64,000 nucleotides of DNA from Paraburkholderia translucens (GTDB taxonomy: Bacteria; Pseudomonadota; Gammaproteobacteria; Burkholderiales; Burkholderiaceae). The DNA is taken from assembly GCF_020881035.1 (NCBI RefSeq), contig NZ_JAJITC010000010.1:157620-221619 (forward strand), in the 5' to 3' direction. The translations under genes were made by a program, and so were the position numbers. The notes under the pieces are model-generated. The model did no database searches. It saw only the letters and a list, made by a program, of their open reading frames with translations, and had not been told where the DNA came from. Below, piece after piece: positions 43,886-51,525 of the stretch (position 1 is the stretch's first letter; each line of letters opens with the position of its first letter).

Positions 43886-44944
43886 TTACACCGTTTCCAG
43901 CGCCGGATAATCGGTGTAGCCGACTTCGCCGCGCGCGTAGAACGTTGCCGGAATCGGCTTGTTCAGCGGCGCATCTTCGGCAAAGCGGCGCACCAGATCC
44001 GGATTAGCGATATACAGTTGCCCCCAGGCCACCGCATCCGCTTCACCCGCGTCGAGCACCTGTTGCGCGGTTTCCTTCGTGAACTTCTCGTTTGCGATGT
44101 ACGGGCCGCCGAACGCTTCCTTCAACTGCGGGCCGAGGCGGTCGTCGCCGAGCGCTTCGCGTGCCGCGATGAACGCGATCTTGCGCTTGCCGAGTTCGCG
44201 CGCGACATAGCCGAACGTCGCGGCCCGATCGGAGTCGCCCATCGTATGTGCGTCGCCGCGCGGCGCGAGATGCACGCCGACGCGATTAGCGCCCCACACG
44301 CTGATGCACGCGTCGGTGACTTCGAGCAGCAGACGAGCGCGGTTTTCGATCGGGCCGCCGTAGGCATCGGTACGCTTGTTGGTGCTGTCCTGCAGGAACT
44401 GGTCGAGCAGATAGCCGTTCGCGCCGTGCACTTCGACGCCGTCGAAACCCGCGGCCTTCGCGTTTTCCGCGCCTTTACGGAATGCTTCGACGACACCGGC
44501 GATTTCATCGAGTTCAAGCGCGCGCGGCGTCACGAACGGACGCTCGGGACGCACGAGGCTCACATGACCGCCGGCTGCGATCGCGCTCGGCGCGACCGGC
44601 AGTTCGCCATTCAGGAACACCGGGTCCGAAATGCGGCCGACGTGCCACAGTTGCAGGAAGATCTTGCCGCCCGCGTCGTGCACGGCCTGCGTGACGAGCT
44701 TCCAGCCTTCGACCTGCTCCTGCGACCAGATGCCCGGCGTTTCGGCGTAGCCGACGCCTTGCGGCGTAACCGACGTCGCTTCGCTGAGGATCAGGCCAGC
44801 GCTCGCGCGCTCGGCGTAGTAGCGCGCCATCAGCGCGTTCGGCACGCGGATTTGCTCGGCGCGCTGACGCGTGAGCGGCGCCATGATGATGCGGTTCGGC
44901 AGCGTGATATCGCCAATTTGCAGCGGATCGAAAAGAGTCGGCAT
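43886..44944 (-). CDS. Old-yellow-enzyme-family ene-reductase (NemA-like)
   Basis: FMN-dependent alkene reductase of the OYE family, 352 aa. Marks: LFDPLQIGDITLPNRIIMAP at the N-terminus, LQLWHVGRISDP, VEVHGANGYLLDQFL (His/Asn substrate pair) and YGGPIENRARLLLEV. Reduces electrophilic alkenes, quinones or nitro compounds with NADPH. It lies downstream of an ArsR-type regulator that probably controls it, instead of the NemR repressor of E. coli. Confidence 0.93.
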   Translation of the reverse strand: MPTLFDPLQIGDITLPNRIIMAPLTRQRAEQIRVPNALMARYYAERASAGLILSEATSVTPQGVGYAETPGIWSQEQVEGWKLVTQAVHDAGGKIFLQLWHVGRISDPVFLNGELPVAPSAIAAGGHVSLVRPERPFVTPRALELDEIAGVVEAFRKGAENAKAAGFDGVEVHGANGYLLDQFLQDSTNKRTDAYGGPIENRARLLLEVTDACISVWGANRVGVHLAPRGDAHTMGDSDRAATFGYVARELGKRKIAFIAAREALGDDRLGPQLKEAFGGPYIANEKFTKETAQQVLDAGEADAVAWGQLYIANPDLVRRFAEDAPLNKPIPATFYARGEVGYTDYPALETV

Positions 44945-45027
44945 AAGAGTTCACCTTTGGCGGCGGGAGGGCCCGGGCCTCAAAAAAACTGCGTGAAAAA
45001 GGAAGCGCGGCGATAGGGATGCAGCGC

Positions 45028-45330
45028 TCAGAGCTTGGCGTTCATGTATTCGAGGAACGCCTGAATGACGGGCTCGTTGCGTTTGAAGAACACCCACTGA
45101 CCGACCCGTTTCGACGTGACGAGACCAGCGCGCTGCAGAGCGGCGAGGTGCGCCGACACGGTGGATTGCGACAGGCCGCAGCGCGCGTCGATCTTACCGG
45201 CGCACACGCCGTGGTCGAGCGGCAACTCCTGATCGGCGAAATGCGCGTGCGGCTCGCGCAGCCAGCCGAGAATCTCCCGGCGGACCGGGTTGGCCAGAGC
45301 TTTGTGGATCGCGTCGAAATCGGGCGTCAT
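45028..45330 (-). CDS. ArsR-family transcriptional regulator
   Basis: 100-aa winged-helix protein: FDAIHKALANPVRREILGWL, CGLSQSTVSAHLAALQRAGL (recognition helix) and RVGQWVFFKRNE (wing). Two cysteines (GVCAGKIDARCG) lie just before the recognition helix and could sense an electrophile or metal. ATG at 45330 is chosen; an in-frame ATG at 45390 exists and neither has a clear ribosome-binding site. Upstream of, and probably co-transcribed with, the ene-reductase gene (83 bp apart). Confidence 0.87.
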   Translation of the reverse strand: MTPDFDAIHKALANPVRREILGWLREPHAHFADQELPLDHGVCAGKIDARCGLSQSTVSAHLAALQRAGLVTSKRVGQWVFFKRNEPVIQAFLEYMNAKL

Positions 45331-45408
45331 GTGGATGGTTTCAGGTGCATCGACAACCGGCGCGCCGGGGTGGCGTGCGCGCAATTGCATCGCTACGGTA
45401 CGAATTAT

Positions 45409-45428
45409 ATATCGGAATTTGACGATAT
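45409..45428. promoter_or_regulatory. Candidate ArsR operator
   Basis: ATATCG (45409-45414) and CGATAT (45423-45428) form a perfect inverted repeat with an 8-bp AT-rich spacer, 79 bp upstream of the chosen arsR start. AT-rich 6-N-6 dyads of this size are typical of ArsR-family operators. Confidence 0.5.
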
Positions 45429-45528
45429 GTGAGAAGGCACTACAGGGAATGGGGCGATATCTCTATCGACAGACAAACAAGACCGCACTTCGCGGACATG
45501 CCCTAAACGCACAAAAAAGAGCGACTGG

Positions 45529-45690
45529 CGGCCCACGACCGTTGATCAATTCATCGAAGTCGTTGACTCGTACATCCGCTGGTGCAACGCAAAGCGGATC
45601 AAGGTCTCGCTCGGCTTCCTGAGCCCGGTCGAATACCGGCAGAGTCCTGGAATTGCGACATAAATCAGTCCACGAATTTGGCCGCACCCC
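45529..45690 (+). pseudogene. IS3-family transposase 3' remnant (left fragment)
   Basis: From 45529 to the TAA at 45661-45663 the plus strand reads RPTTVDQFIEVVDSYIRW, then CNAKRIKVSLGFLSPVEYR. This is the characteristic C-terminus of an IS3-family OrfB integrase. Nothing upstream in frame continues it, so only the last 44 codons survive. The following GTCCACGAATTTGGCCGCAC (45668-45687) resembles an IS3-type right end. Confidence 0.8.
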
Positions 45691-46146
45691 GACCGGTCAG
45701 AACTCAATCGGCGTTGACAGCTTGGCGCATGGCAAAAATGCTCATCACCGAACCCCTACGCTCGTGCCTCGAAAATGCAACACCCGAACGAGGAATTCGA
45801 ATTAATTAAGGAAAGAACTTTGCGGCCGATTTCTGCGTTTTTCAAATTAAAAACAGGAAGAATTTACCGCAAAAATTCTCAAACATCCCTATCTATAGTG
45901 GGGTTCAGAGCGCGCATTGCACGCATACCGATTTGCATATTCCTTTGGCGTTTTTTTCGGTCGAAGAGCTCAAATATTTCCTTGCTATTTCTAATTTGAT
46001 CAGACAATACTTACTCGCCTGTTATCCATCTCAGCATCCCGGAGAGTCAATGCCATGGCGGCCTTATGCTGCCTGCGATTTTTTTGATGTTTTGAATAGA
46101 TATGTGAAATGAATTTCGTCATTCATTTTGAATGCCGGGGGATCCT
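45691..46146. other. AT-rich leader region upstream of rhlA
   Basis: No gene is supported here. Base composition drops sharply, with runs of A and T from about 45780 to 46130, unlike the rest of the window. TATAGT at 45894-45899 is a possible -10 box, but no matching -35 box was found. No lux-type box (dyad near CTG...CAG) was recognised. It is the only candidate promoter region for the rhl operon. Confidence 0.45.
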
Positions 46147-47064
46147 ATGTCCGTCGAAAAAGAGCTATTTAAATTGCATAACTCTCTCAAGGTTCAGGTC
46201 GAAAGACACGTTTTCGATCCGGCTCGCGAGAGCGTAATTCTCGTGAATGGAGCTTTGGCAACTACCGCCTCGTTCGGACAAACAATTAAATACCTCGGCG
46301 AACGATATAACGTTATCTGTTTCGACCTGCCCTATGCTGGGTAATCAAAGCAGCACAACCGCGGCGGCTTCCTGCTGACGAAGGAGGACGAAGTCGAGAT
46401 CCTGCTGCGTCTCATTGAGCATTTCGAGCCGAAATACCTCTACTCCGTGTCCTGGGGAGGCCTTGCCTCTTTGCTAGCACTGGCGCGGCAGCCGGCCAGC
46501 GTCGAGCGCGCGGTAATCGGATCGTTTTCCCCGTTTCTCAACGATGCGATGCTCGCCTATGTGACCCGGGCAAGGGATCTGCTGGGCGCCGGCGAAAACC
46601 TGCAAGCCGCGCAACTCCTGAACGATACGGTGGGCAAGCACCTGCCGCGCGTCCTCAAGCTTCTGAATTTCCGCTATCTGACGAGCTTGCCGAAGGAAGA
46701 GCAGAGCCAGGTCGCGTTCCACGTCGATCAGATACTGGCGCTGGAGCCCGAGGCTTACCTCGACCAACTCGCCAACATTCGCTGTCGGGTCAATTTCATC
46801 AACGGCGAACTGGACGAATACACCACTGCGGAAGACATTCGCACGCTGTCGCGCTACGTCATGCACGCCCACTTCACTACCGTGCCGAATACCGGGCATT
46901 TCCTCGAATTGGAGGGGCGAGCGCAGGCTGCCTGCATGCGCGAAGCGATCCTCGACTTCTTTGGCGTCGAGCCGACATTAGAACGTTCACGACTTGAGGC
47001 GCTATCTTCGTCCCTCGTCACGCAAACGTTTGCTACTTCCCTGAACACCGATTTCGGGATTTGA
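46147..47064 (+). pseudogene. rhlA: rhlA, HAA synthase for rhamnolipid, with one in-frame stop
   Basis: RhlA joins two 3-hydroxyacyl groups into the HAA lipid of rhamnolipids. The frame matches P. aeruginosa RhlA along its length: ILVNGALATTASFGQTIKYL, ICFDLPYAG, SKQHN, LTKEDEVEILLRLIEHFE. The serine nucleophile is in VSWGGLAS, the Asp in NGELDEYTTAED and the His in NTGHFLELE. TAA at 46342-46344 falls where known RhlA proteins have Gln (AGQSRQHN-like), so a single C-to-T change from CAA explains it. No frameshift is present on either side. Start at 46147 follows a GGGGGA ribosome-binding site. Unless read through or a sequencing error, the protein stops after 65 residues. Confidence 0.88.
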
Positions 47065-47066
47065 AA

Positions 47067-47636
47067 ATGACGATCTACCACACCCTTGCCATTCTCGGGC
47101 CGTGGGCCGTCTGGCTCGCCTACTGGATCAAAGCGTCCTCCTGGGCGAAGAATACCGTCAAGAGCGAGGATCGGATTTCGCGAACCGTTCAGTCGATCCC
47201 ACTCATCGTCGGCTGCGCACTCGTTGCATTACCGGATAGGCTTGTCGGCGCCTGGAGTCCGGCGAGCGCACATTTCGATTTGCAGCAATGGACTGGCCTC
47301 GCAATCATCGTCGCTGGTTTGACCTTTTCGGTTTGGGGGCGCCGTCATCTGGGACCGAACTGGAGCGTATCGGTCACCTTGAAGGCGAATCACGAACTGG
47401 TCCGCAGTGGTCCCTACGCGCTCGTCCGTCATCCCATCTACTCTGGTTGCCTGCTCGCCATTGCAGGTGCCGCACTGGTCACAGGACAATGGCGAGGCGT
47501 GATCGGCTTCGCGCTCATCTTCGCGTCGCTCGCCTACAAGGTCCGCGTCGAGGAGCGGTGGCTATCCGAACATTTCGGCGACCCGTACCGCGCCTACCGC
47601 CGCGAAGTACGGGCGCTCGTGCCTTGGCTCTATTGA
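47067..47636 (+). CDS. Isoprenylcysteine methyltransferase-like (ICMT/PEMT) membrane enzyme
   Basis: 189-aa integral membrane protein with about four to five hydrophobic segments. The SAM-binding signature of ICMT/PEMT-type methyltransferases is clear: LVRSGPYALVRHPIYSGCLL, then EERWLSEHFGDPYRAYRR near the C-terminus. ATG at 47067 starts 2 bp after the rhlA stop, and rhlB follows 14 bp later, so it is embedded in the rhamnolipid operon. Known ICMT enzymes methylate a carboxylate next to a lipid. By analogy this one could methylate the free carboxyl of HAA or rhamnolipid (inference). Prenylated proteins are not expected in bacteria. Confidence 0.85.
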   Translation: MTIYHTLAILGPWAVWLAYWIKASSWAKNTVKSEDRISRTVQSIPLIVGCALVALPDRLVGAWSPASAHFDLQQWTGLAIIVAGLTFSVWGRRHLGPNWSVSVTLKANHELVRSGPYALVRHPIYSGCLLAIAGAALVTGQWRGVIGFALIFASLAYKVRVEERWLSEHFGDPYRAYRREVRALVPWLY

Positions 47637-47650
47637 GTTGCGCGCGACTC

Positions 47651-48925
47651 ATGGCACAAATCGTCATTACCGCGATTGGCTCGGCTGGCGACGTTCATCC
47701 GTTCGTCGGGATTGGTCGAATGCTGGCGCAGCGCGGACATCGGATCGTGTTTTGCACCCATCCGCAATTCGCCTCGCTGGCTGAAAACTACGGTTTCGGG
47801 TTCGTGCCAATTGGAACGTGGGACGAGTATGCGCGGGCAGTTGCAAGCCCTGCCTTATGGAACCCGCGCACGTCGTTTCGGACGCTGTGGAGCGTCATCG
47901 CCCCGACCATCCGGCCACACTTCGACATGCTCGCCCGGCTGGCGACCGCCGATACGGTGCTGGTGGGCTCGTTATGGGCGTTCGCGGCCCGCTTGATGCA
48001 GGAAGTTCACGGCACGCCCTACATATCCGTGCAGGTGTCGCCTTCGACCTTGCTTTCCGCAAGCGCACCGCCCACCCACAAGCGTCTGACCGTGCCAATG
48101 TGGCTGCCGTTGGCGGTTAGGGCAAGGTGCATCGAAATGATCGAGAAGCGCGTGCTTGACAAGGCATGCGGCCCCGCGCTGAACGACGTGCGGGCTGCGC
48201 TGGGTCTCGCGCCGGCAAGCCGTATCCTCGGCCAGTGGCTGCATTCGACAGACGGCGTGCTGTGCCTGTTTCCGAACTGGTTTGCGGCCGCCCAGCCGGA
48301 TTGGCCGCGCAATCATTTCATGGCAGGTTTTCCGCTCTTCAACGATGTATCGCCCGAAACCTTCGACGACGAGTTGAGCGACTTCCTGTCGGCGGGCGAA
48401 CGGCCAATCGTCTTCACACCGGGTTCCACATTCACGGACGAGCATACGTATTTCGACACCGTAGATGAAGTGCTGCGCCGCACCGGTACGCGCGCGATCG
48501 TCCTCGCACGCGCCATCGGCAAGCGCACGCCTGCTCGCCGCGACCTGCTGGTGCGCGACTTCGTCCCCATGCGAACGCTGCTGCCACGCTGCGCGGCAAT
48601 CGTCCATCACGGGGGTATCGGCACCGCCGCCCTCGCGTTCGCGGCAGGTATTCCTCAGGTCGTCACGCCGTTCGCGCACGATCAGTTCGACAATGCGCAG
48701 CGTATAGCGAGGAGTGGCTGCGGCATTCGCATCGACAGTCCTGCGAGCGGCAAAGCACTCGCCGCGGCGCTCACGCGAGTCGCTACGGATCAGTCGGTAG
48801 CGGCCCGTTGCGCAATGGCGAAAGAGTTGATCGACACGGCCCCTGATGCCTGCGAGGCAGCCGCGCAGTACATCGAGCGGTGGGCTGATCGCCGTCGCAG
48901 CATCGGCGTGCGCTCGGCCGCCTGA
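47651..48925 (+). CDS. rhlB: Rhamnosyltransferase 1 subunit B (RhlB), GT1 family
   Basis: Transfers rhamnose from dTDP-L-rhamnose to HAA, giving mono-rhamnolipid. A GT-B fold is indicated by an N-terminal IVITAIGSAGDVHPFVGIGR acceptor-domain start and a C-terminal donor site HHGGIGTAALAFAAGIPQVV followed by PFAHDQFDNAQR. Length is 424 aa, as for P. aeruginosa RhlB (426). Named from the pattern plus its place after rhlA and before rhlC. Confidence 0.9.
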   Translation: MAQIVITAIGSAGDVHPFVGIGRMLAQRGHRIVFCTHPQFASLAENYGFGFVPIGTWDEYARAVASPALWNPRTSFRTLWSVIAPTIRPHFDMLARLATADTVLVGSLWAFAARLMQEVHGTPYISVQVSPSTLLSASAPPTHKRLTVPMWLPLAVRARCIEMIEKRVLDKACGPALNDVRAALGLAPASRILGQWLHSTDGVLCLFPNWFAAAQPDWPRNHFMAGFPLFNDVSPETFDDELSDFLSAGERPIVFTPGSTFTDEHTYFDTVDEVLRRTGTRAIVLARAIGKRTPARRDLLVRDFVPMRTLLPRCAAIVHHGGIGTAALAFAAGIPQVVTPFAHDQFDNAQRIARSGCGIRIDSPASGKALAAALTRVATDQSVAARCAMAKELIDTAPDACEAAAQYIERWADRRRSIGVRSAA

Positions 48926-48950
48926 ACGAACCTGGGAATGGATCGGCCAC

Positions 48951-50519
48951 ATGAGTAATTCAAGCAGTATTGCTACGCAGAACGCCGGATCCCGGCAAGT
49001 TCCGCCATTGACCGGTGCGTGGCTTGCGTTGCTGACCTTCGCGCTTTCTCTTGCCACTTTCATCGAGGTGCTCGACTCGACCGTCACCAACGTCGCCGTG
49101 CCGTCCATCGCAGGCAGTCTCGCCGTGTCGAACTCGCAGGCCACCTGGGTCATCAGTTCTTATGCAGTTGCGGCGGCCATCGCTGTGCCGCTGACGGGCT
49201 GGCTGTCGCAGCGGTTCGGCGAAGCGCGCCTGTTCGTCTGGTCGGTGCTGATGTTCACGCTGACTTCACTGCTGTGCGGCATGGCCGGCAACCTGGAACT
49301 GCTGGTTCTGTGCCGTGCCCTGCAGGGGCTCAGTTCGGGGCCGATGGTGCCGTTGTCGCAGGCCATCCTGTTGCGATCGTTTCCACCGCACAGGCGAGTG
49401 CTGGCGCTTGCACTTTGGGCGATGACGGTTCTGCTCGCACCGATCTTCGGTCCGGTCCTCGGCGGCTGGATCATCGAGCAGTTTTCGTGGCCGTGGATCT
49501 TCTTCATCAATCTACCAATCGGGCTGTTCGCGTTCGCCGCATGCGCAGCGCTTCTGCCTCGCGAGCGTCCCGATGCCCGCCAGCCGCCGATAGATACGAT
49601 GGGCATCGTGCTGCTCGTCGTCGGCGTCGGCGCGCTACAGGGCGTGCTAGACCTCGGACGCGACCATGGCTGGTTCGACTCGCCGCTGATCGTTTGCCTT
49701 TCGTTGATCGCTGTGCTCGCCCTGGTCTCGCTGCTGATCTGGGAGTCGGCCGAACAGTTTCCGGTCATCGACCTCAGTTTGTTTCGCGATCGCACCTTCT
49801 CATTCGGAGTCGCAATCATCTCGCTTGGGATGGTGAGCTTCTCGGTGATTGGGGTCATCTTTCCGCTATGGCTGCAAACCGTGATGGGCTACAGCGCGTT
49901 TCAGGCGGGTTTGACCGTCGCGCCGCTCGGCATCCTCGCACTGGTCTTTTCCATGCTGATCGGAATCTTTCTGGACCGACTCGATGCCCGCGTCGTGACG
50001 TCGTTCGGCTTTTTGGTGTTTTTTGCCGTGCTGGCATGGGACGCTCACTTCACGCTGACCATGTCTTTCTCACAGATCGTCACGCCGACCTTCATTCAAG
50101 GCATCGGCCTGCCGTGCTTCTTCATCCCGTTGAGCGCAGCGATCCTCTCGCGGATCCCCAACGAGAAGCTCGCAGCGGCGTCCGGCCTGTCGAATTTTCT
50201 GCGTACGCTGTCTGCCGCGTTCGGCACCGCGCTTAGCGTCACGTGGTGGGACGAGCGGGCGGCACACCACTATGGCACGCTTGCGCAGTCGGTCACGCAG
50301 GCGTCCAGCGGGACGAGTCAATTCCTGCGATCGCTGAGAGTGCTCGGATCGGGTAGCAATCAACTGATCGCGGTACGCAGTGTCGTCGAGCAGCAGGCCT
50401 ACATGATGGCGACCAACGACCTGTTTTATATGGCAAGCCTGGTGTGTCTCGCACTCGCCATGCTGATGTGGGCAACGAAACCATGGCACGGTGTGTCCGC
50501 CGCGCGCGCCGGACACTGA
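48951..50519 (+). CDS. DHA2-family MFS exporter (EmrB/QacA type) of the rhl operon
   Basis: Fourteen-TM drug:H+ antiporter, 522 aa: FIEVLDSTVTNVAVPSIAGS in TM1 (motif D1), GWLSQRFGEARLF, RALQGLSSGPMVPLSQAILL and GPVLGGWIIEQFSWPWIFFI (motif C). Together with the NodT and EmrA-like genes downstream it makes a full EmrAB-TolC-like tripartite pump, the usual companion of rhl genes in Burkholderia. Probably exports rhamnolipid (inference from linkage). Confidence 0.9.
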   Translation: MSNSSSIATQNAGSRQVPPLTGAWLALLTFALSLATFIEVLDSTVTNVAVPSIAGSLAVSNSQATWVISSYAVAAAIAVPLTGWLSQRFGEARLFVWSVLMFTLTSLLCGMAGNLELLVLCRALQGLSSGPMVPLSQAILLRSFPPHRRVLALALWAMTVLLAPIFGPVLGGWIIEQFSWPWIFFINLPIGLFAFAACAALLPRERPDARQPPIDTMGIVLLVVGVGALQGVLDLGRDHGWFDSPLIVCLSLIAVLALVSLLIWESAEQFPVIDLSLFRDRTFSFGVAIISLGMVSFSVIGVIFPLWLQTVMGYSAFQAGLTVAPLGILALVFSMLIGIFLDRLDARVVTSFGFLVFFAVLAWDAHFTLTMSFSQIVTPTFIQGIGLPCFFIPLSAAILSRIPNEKLAAASGLSNFLRTLSAAFGTALSVTWWDERAAHHYGTLAQSVTQASSGTSQFLRSLRVLGSGSNQLIAVRSVVEQQAYMMATNDLFYMASLVCLALAMLMWATKPWHGVSAARAGH

Positions 50520-50541
50520 TACCCATCGCGGTGTGACGATT

Positions 50542-51522
50542 ATGAGCGAAACGACTTCCTACCCCGGCAGCGTGGCCAGCGACGCCAGTGCTGCACCGTT
50601 GCTCGGCGCATTGGTGGTGCTGTATCAACCGACTCGCCAGCACCTCGCACATCTGATCAAGTTGCGCGGGCACGGTGTGCCGCTTCTTGTCGTCGACAAC
50701 TCACCTGCGGAATCTGCCGCGATAATCGAGGCGCTTGAAGCTCAGGACATCGAGTACCTGTGGAATGCCAATCGCGGAGGTATCGCCGGCGCTTACAATC
50801 GCGGCCTTACGCGCCTGTTCGAACGCGGTTGCTGCGCCGTTGCCCTGTTCGATCAGGATTCGCAGGTGAGTGCCGACTACTTCCGGGTGATGCTCGAATC
50901 GTGCGCGGCGCTCGGCCCGCGAGCCTTCGCCATTGGACCGCGCATCTACGACGAGAACCTCGGGCGTTTCCTGCCGCAGATCTACAGCAATGGATTTTGG
51001 ATCCGTACGGTAATGTGCGAAGCGCGTACGTCATTGCAGCCTTGCTCCTTTCTCCTTTCCTCGGGCTGTGTCATTTCCTACCGCGCCTACCAGTGTCTAG
51101 GCGCGTTCGCGGAAGCGCTATTCATCGATCATGTGGATACCGAATATTCATTGCGTGCGTTGCTGCGCGGCGTACAGTTTTATGTCGAGCCACGGCTTAC
51201 CTTATCGCATCGGATCGGCGAAAAGCGGCAACATCGGCTCGGCCCGATTCGCCTCACGTCGATGAATCATCCCGCGTTTCGACGCTATTACATGGCGCGC
51301 AACGGCATGCACCTGTGTATTCAGTACATCCCGTCGCTGCCGATTGCGTTCGTACCCAATCTCGTCACGCTGCTGCAAGTCTTCCAGATATTGCTTTTCG
51401 AATCCGGCAAGCTCGCAAAACTTTTCGGTATCGGCTGCGGGATGGTTGACGGCCTGTTCGGCCGGCTGGGGCCGCTCGAAGCCGTGCGCCCGCGGCTTGC
51501 CGCCCGTCTCGCGCGCGGCTAG
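50542..51522 (+). CDS. rhlC: Rhamnosyltransferase 2 (RhlC), GT2 family
   Basis: Adds the second rhamnose to form di-rhamnolipid. 326 aa, as for P. aeruginosa RhlC (325). GT-A signatures: GALVVLYQPT at the N-terminus, LLVVDNSPAE, NANRGGIAGAYNRGL, ALFDQDSQVS (DxD-like) and FIDHVDTEYSLRALLRG. ATG at 50542 is used; the frame is open back to a GTG at 50491 inside the MFS gene. A likely C-terminal membrane-associated segment (FVPNLVTLLQVFQILLF) is present. Confidence 0.9.
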   Translation: MSETTSYPGSVASDASAAPLLGALVVLYQPTRQHLAHLIKLRGHGVPLLVVDNSPAESAAIIEALEAQDIEYLWNANRGGIAGAYNRGLTRLFERGCCAVALFDQDSQVSADYFRVMLESCAALGPRAFAIGPRIYDENLGRFLPQIYSNGFWIRTVMCEARTSLQPCSFLLSSGCVISYRAYQCLGAFAEALFIDHVDTEYSLRALLRGVQFYVEPRLTLSHRIGEKRQHRLGPIRLTSMNHPAFRRYYMARNGMHLCIQYIPSLPIAFVPNLVTLLQVFQILLFESGKLAKLFGIGCGMVDGLFGRLGPLEAVRPRLAARLARG

Positions 51523-51525
51523 TCG

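Noticed and set aside
45691..46146. lux-type quorum-sensing box upstream of rhlA
   Set aside because: No 20-bp dyad of the lux kind was found; AT-rich runs only.
46447..47064. Separate short hydrolase gene starting at the internal ATG 46447
   Set aside because: It begins at the catalytic SWGG motif with no ribosome-binding site and lacks the N-terminal half of the fold; it is the rest of rhlA in the same frame.
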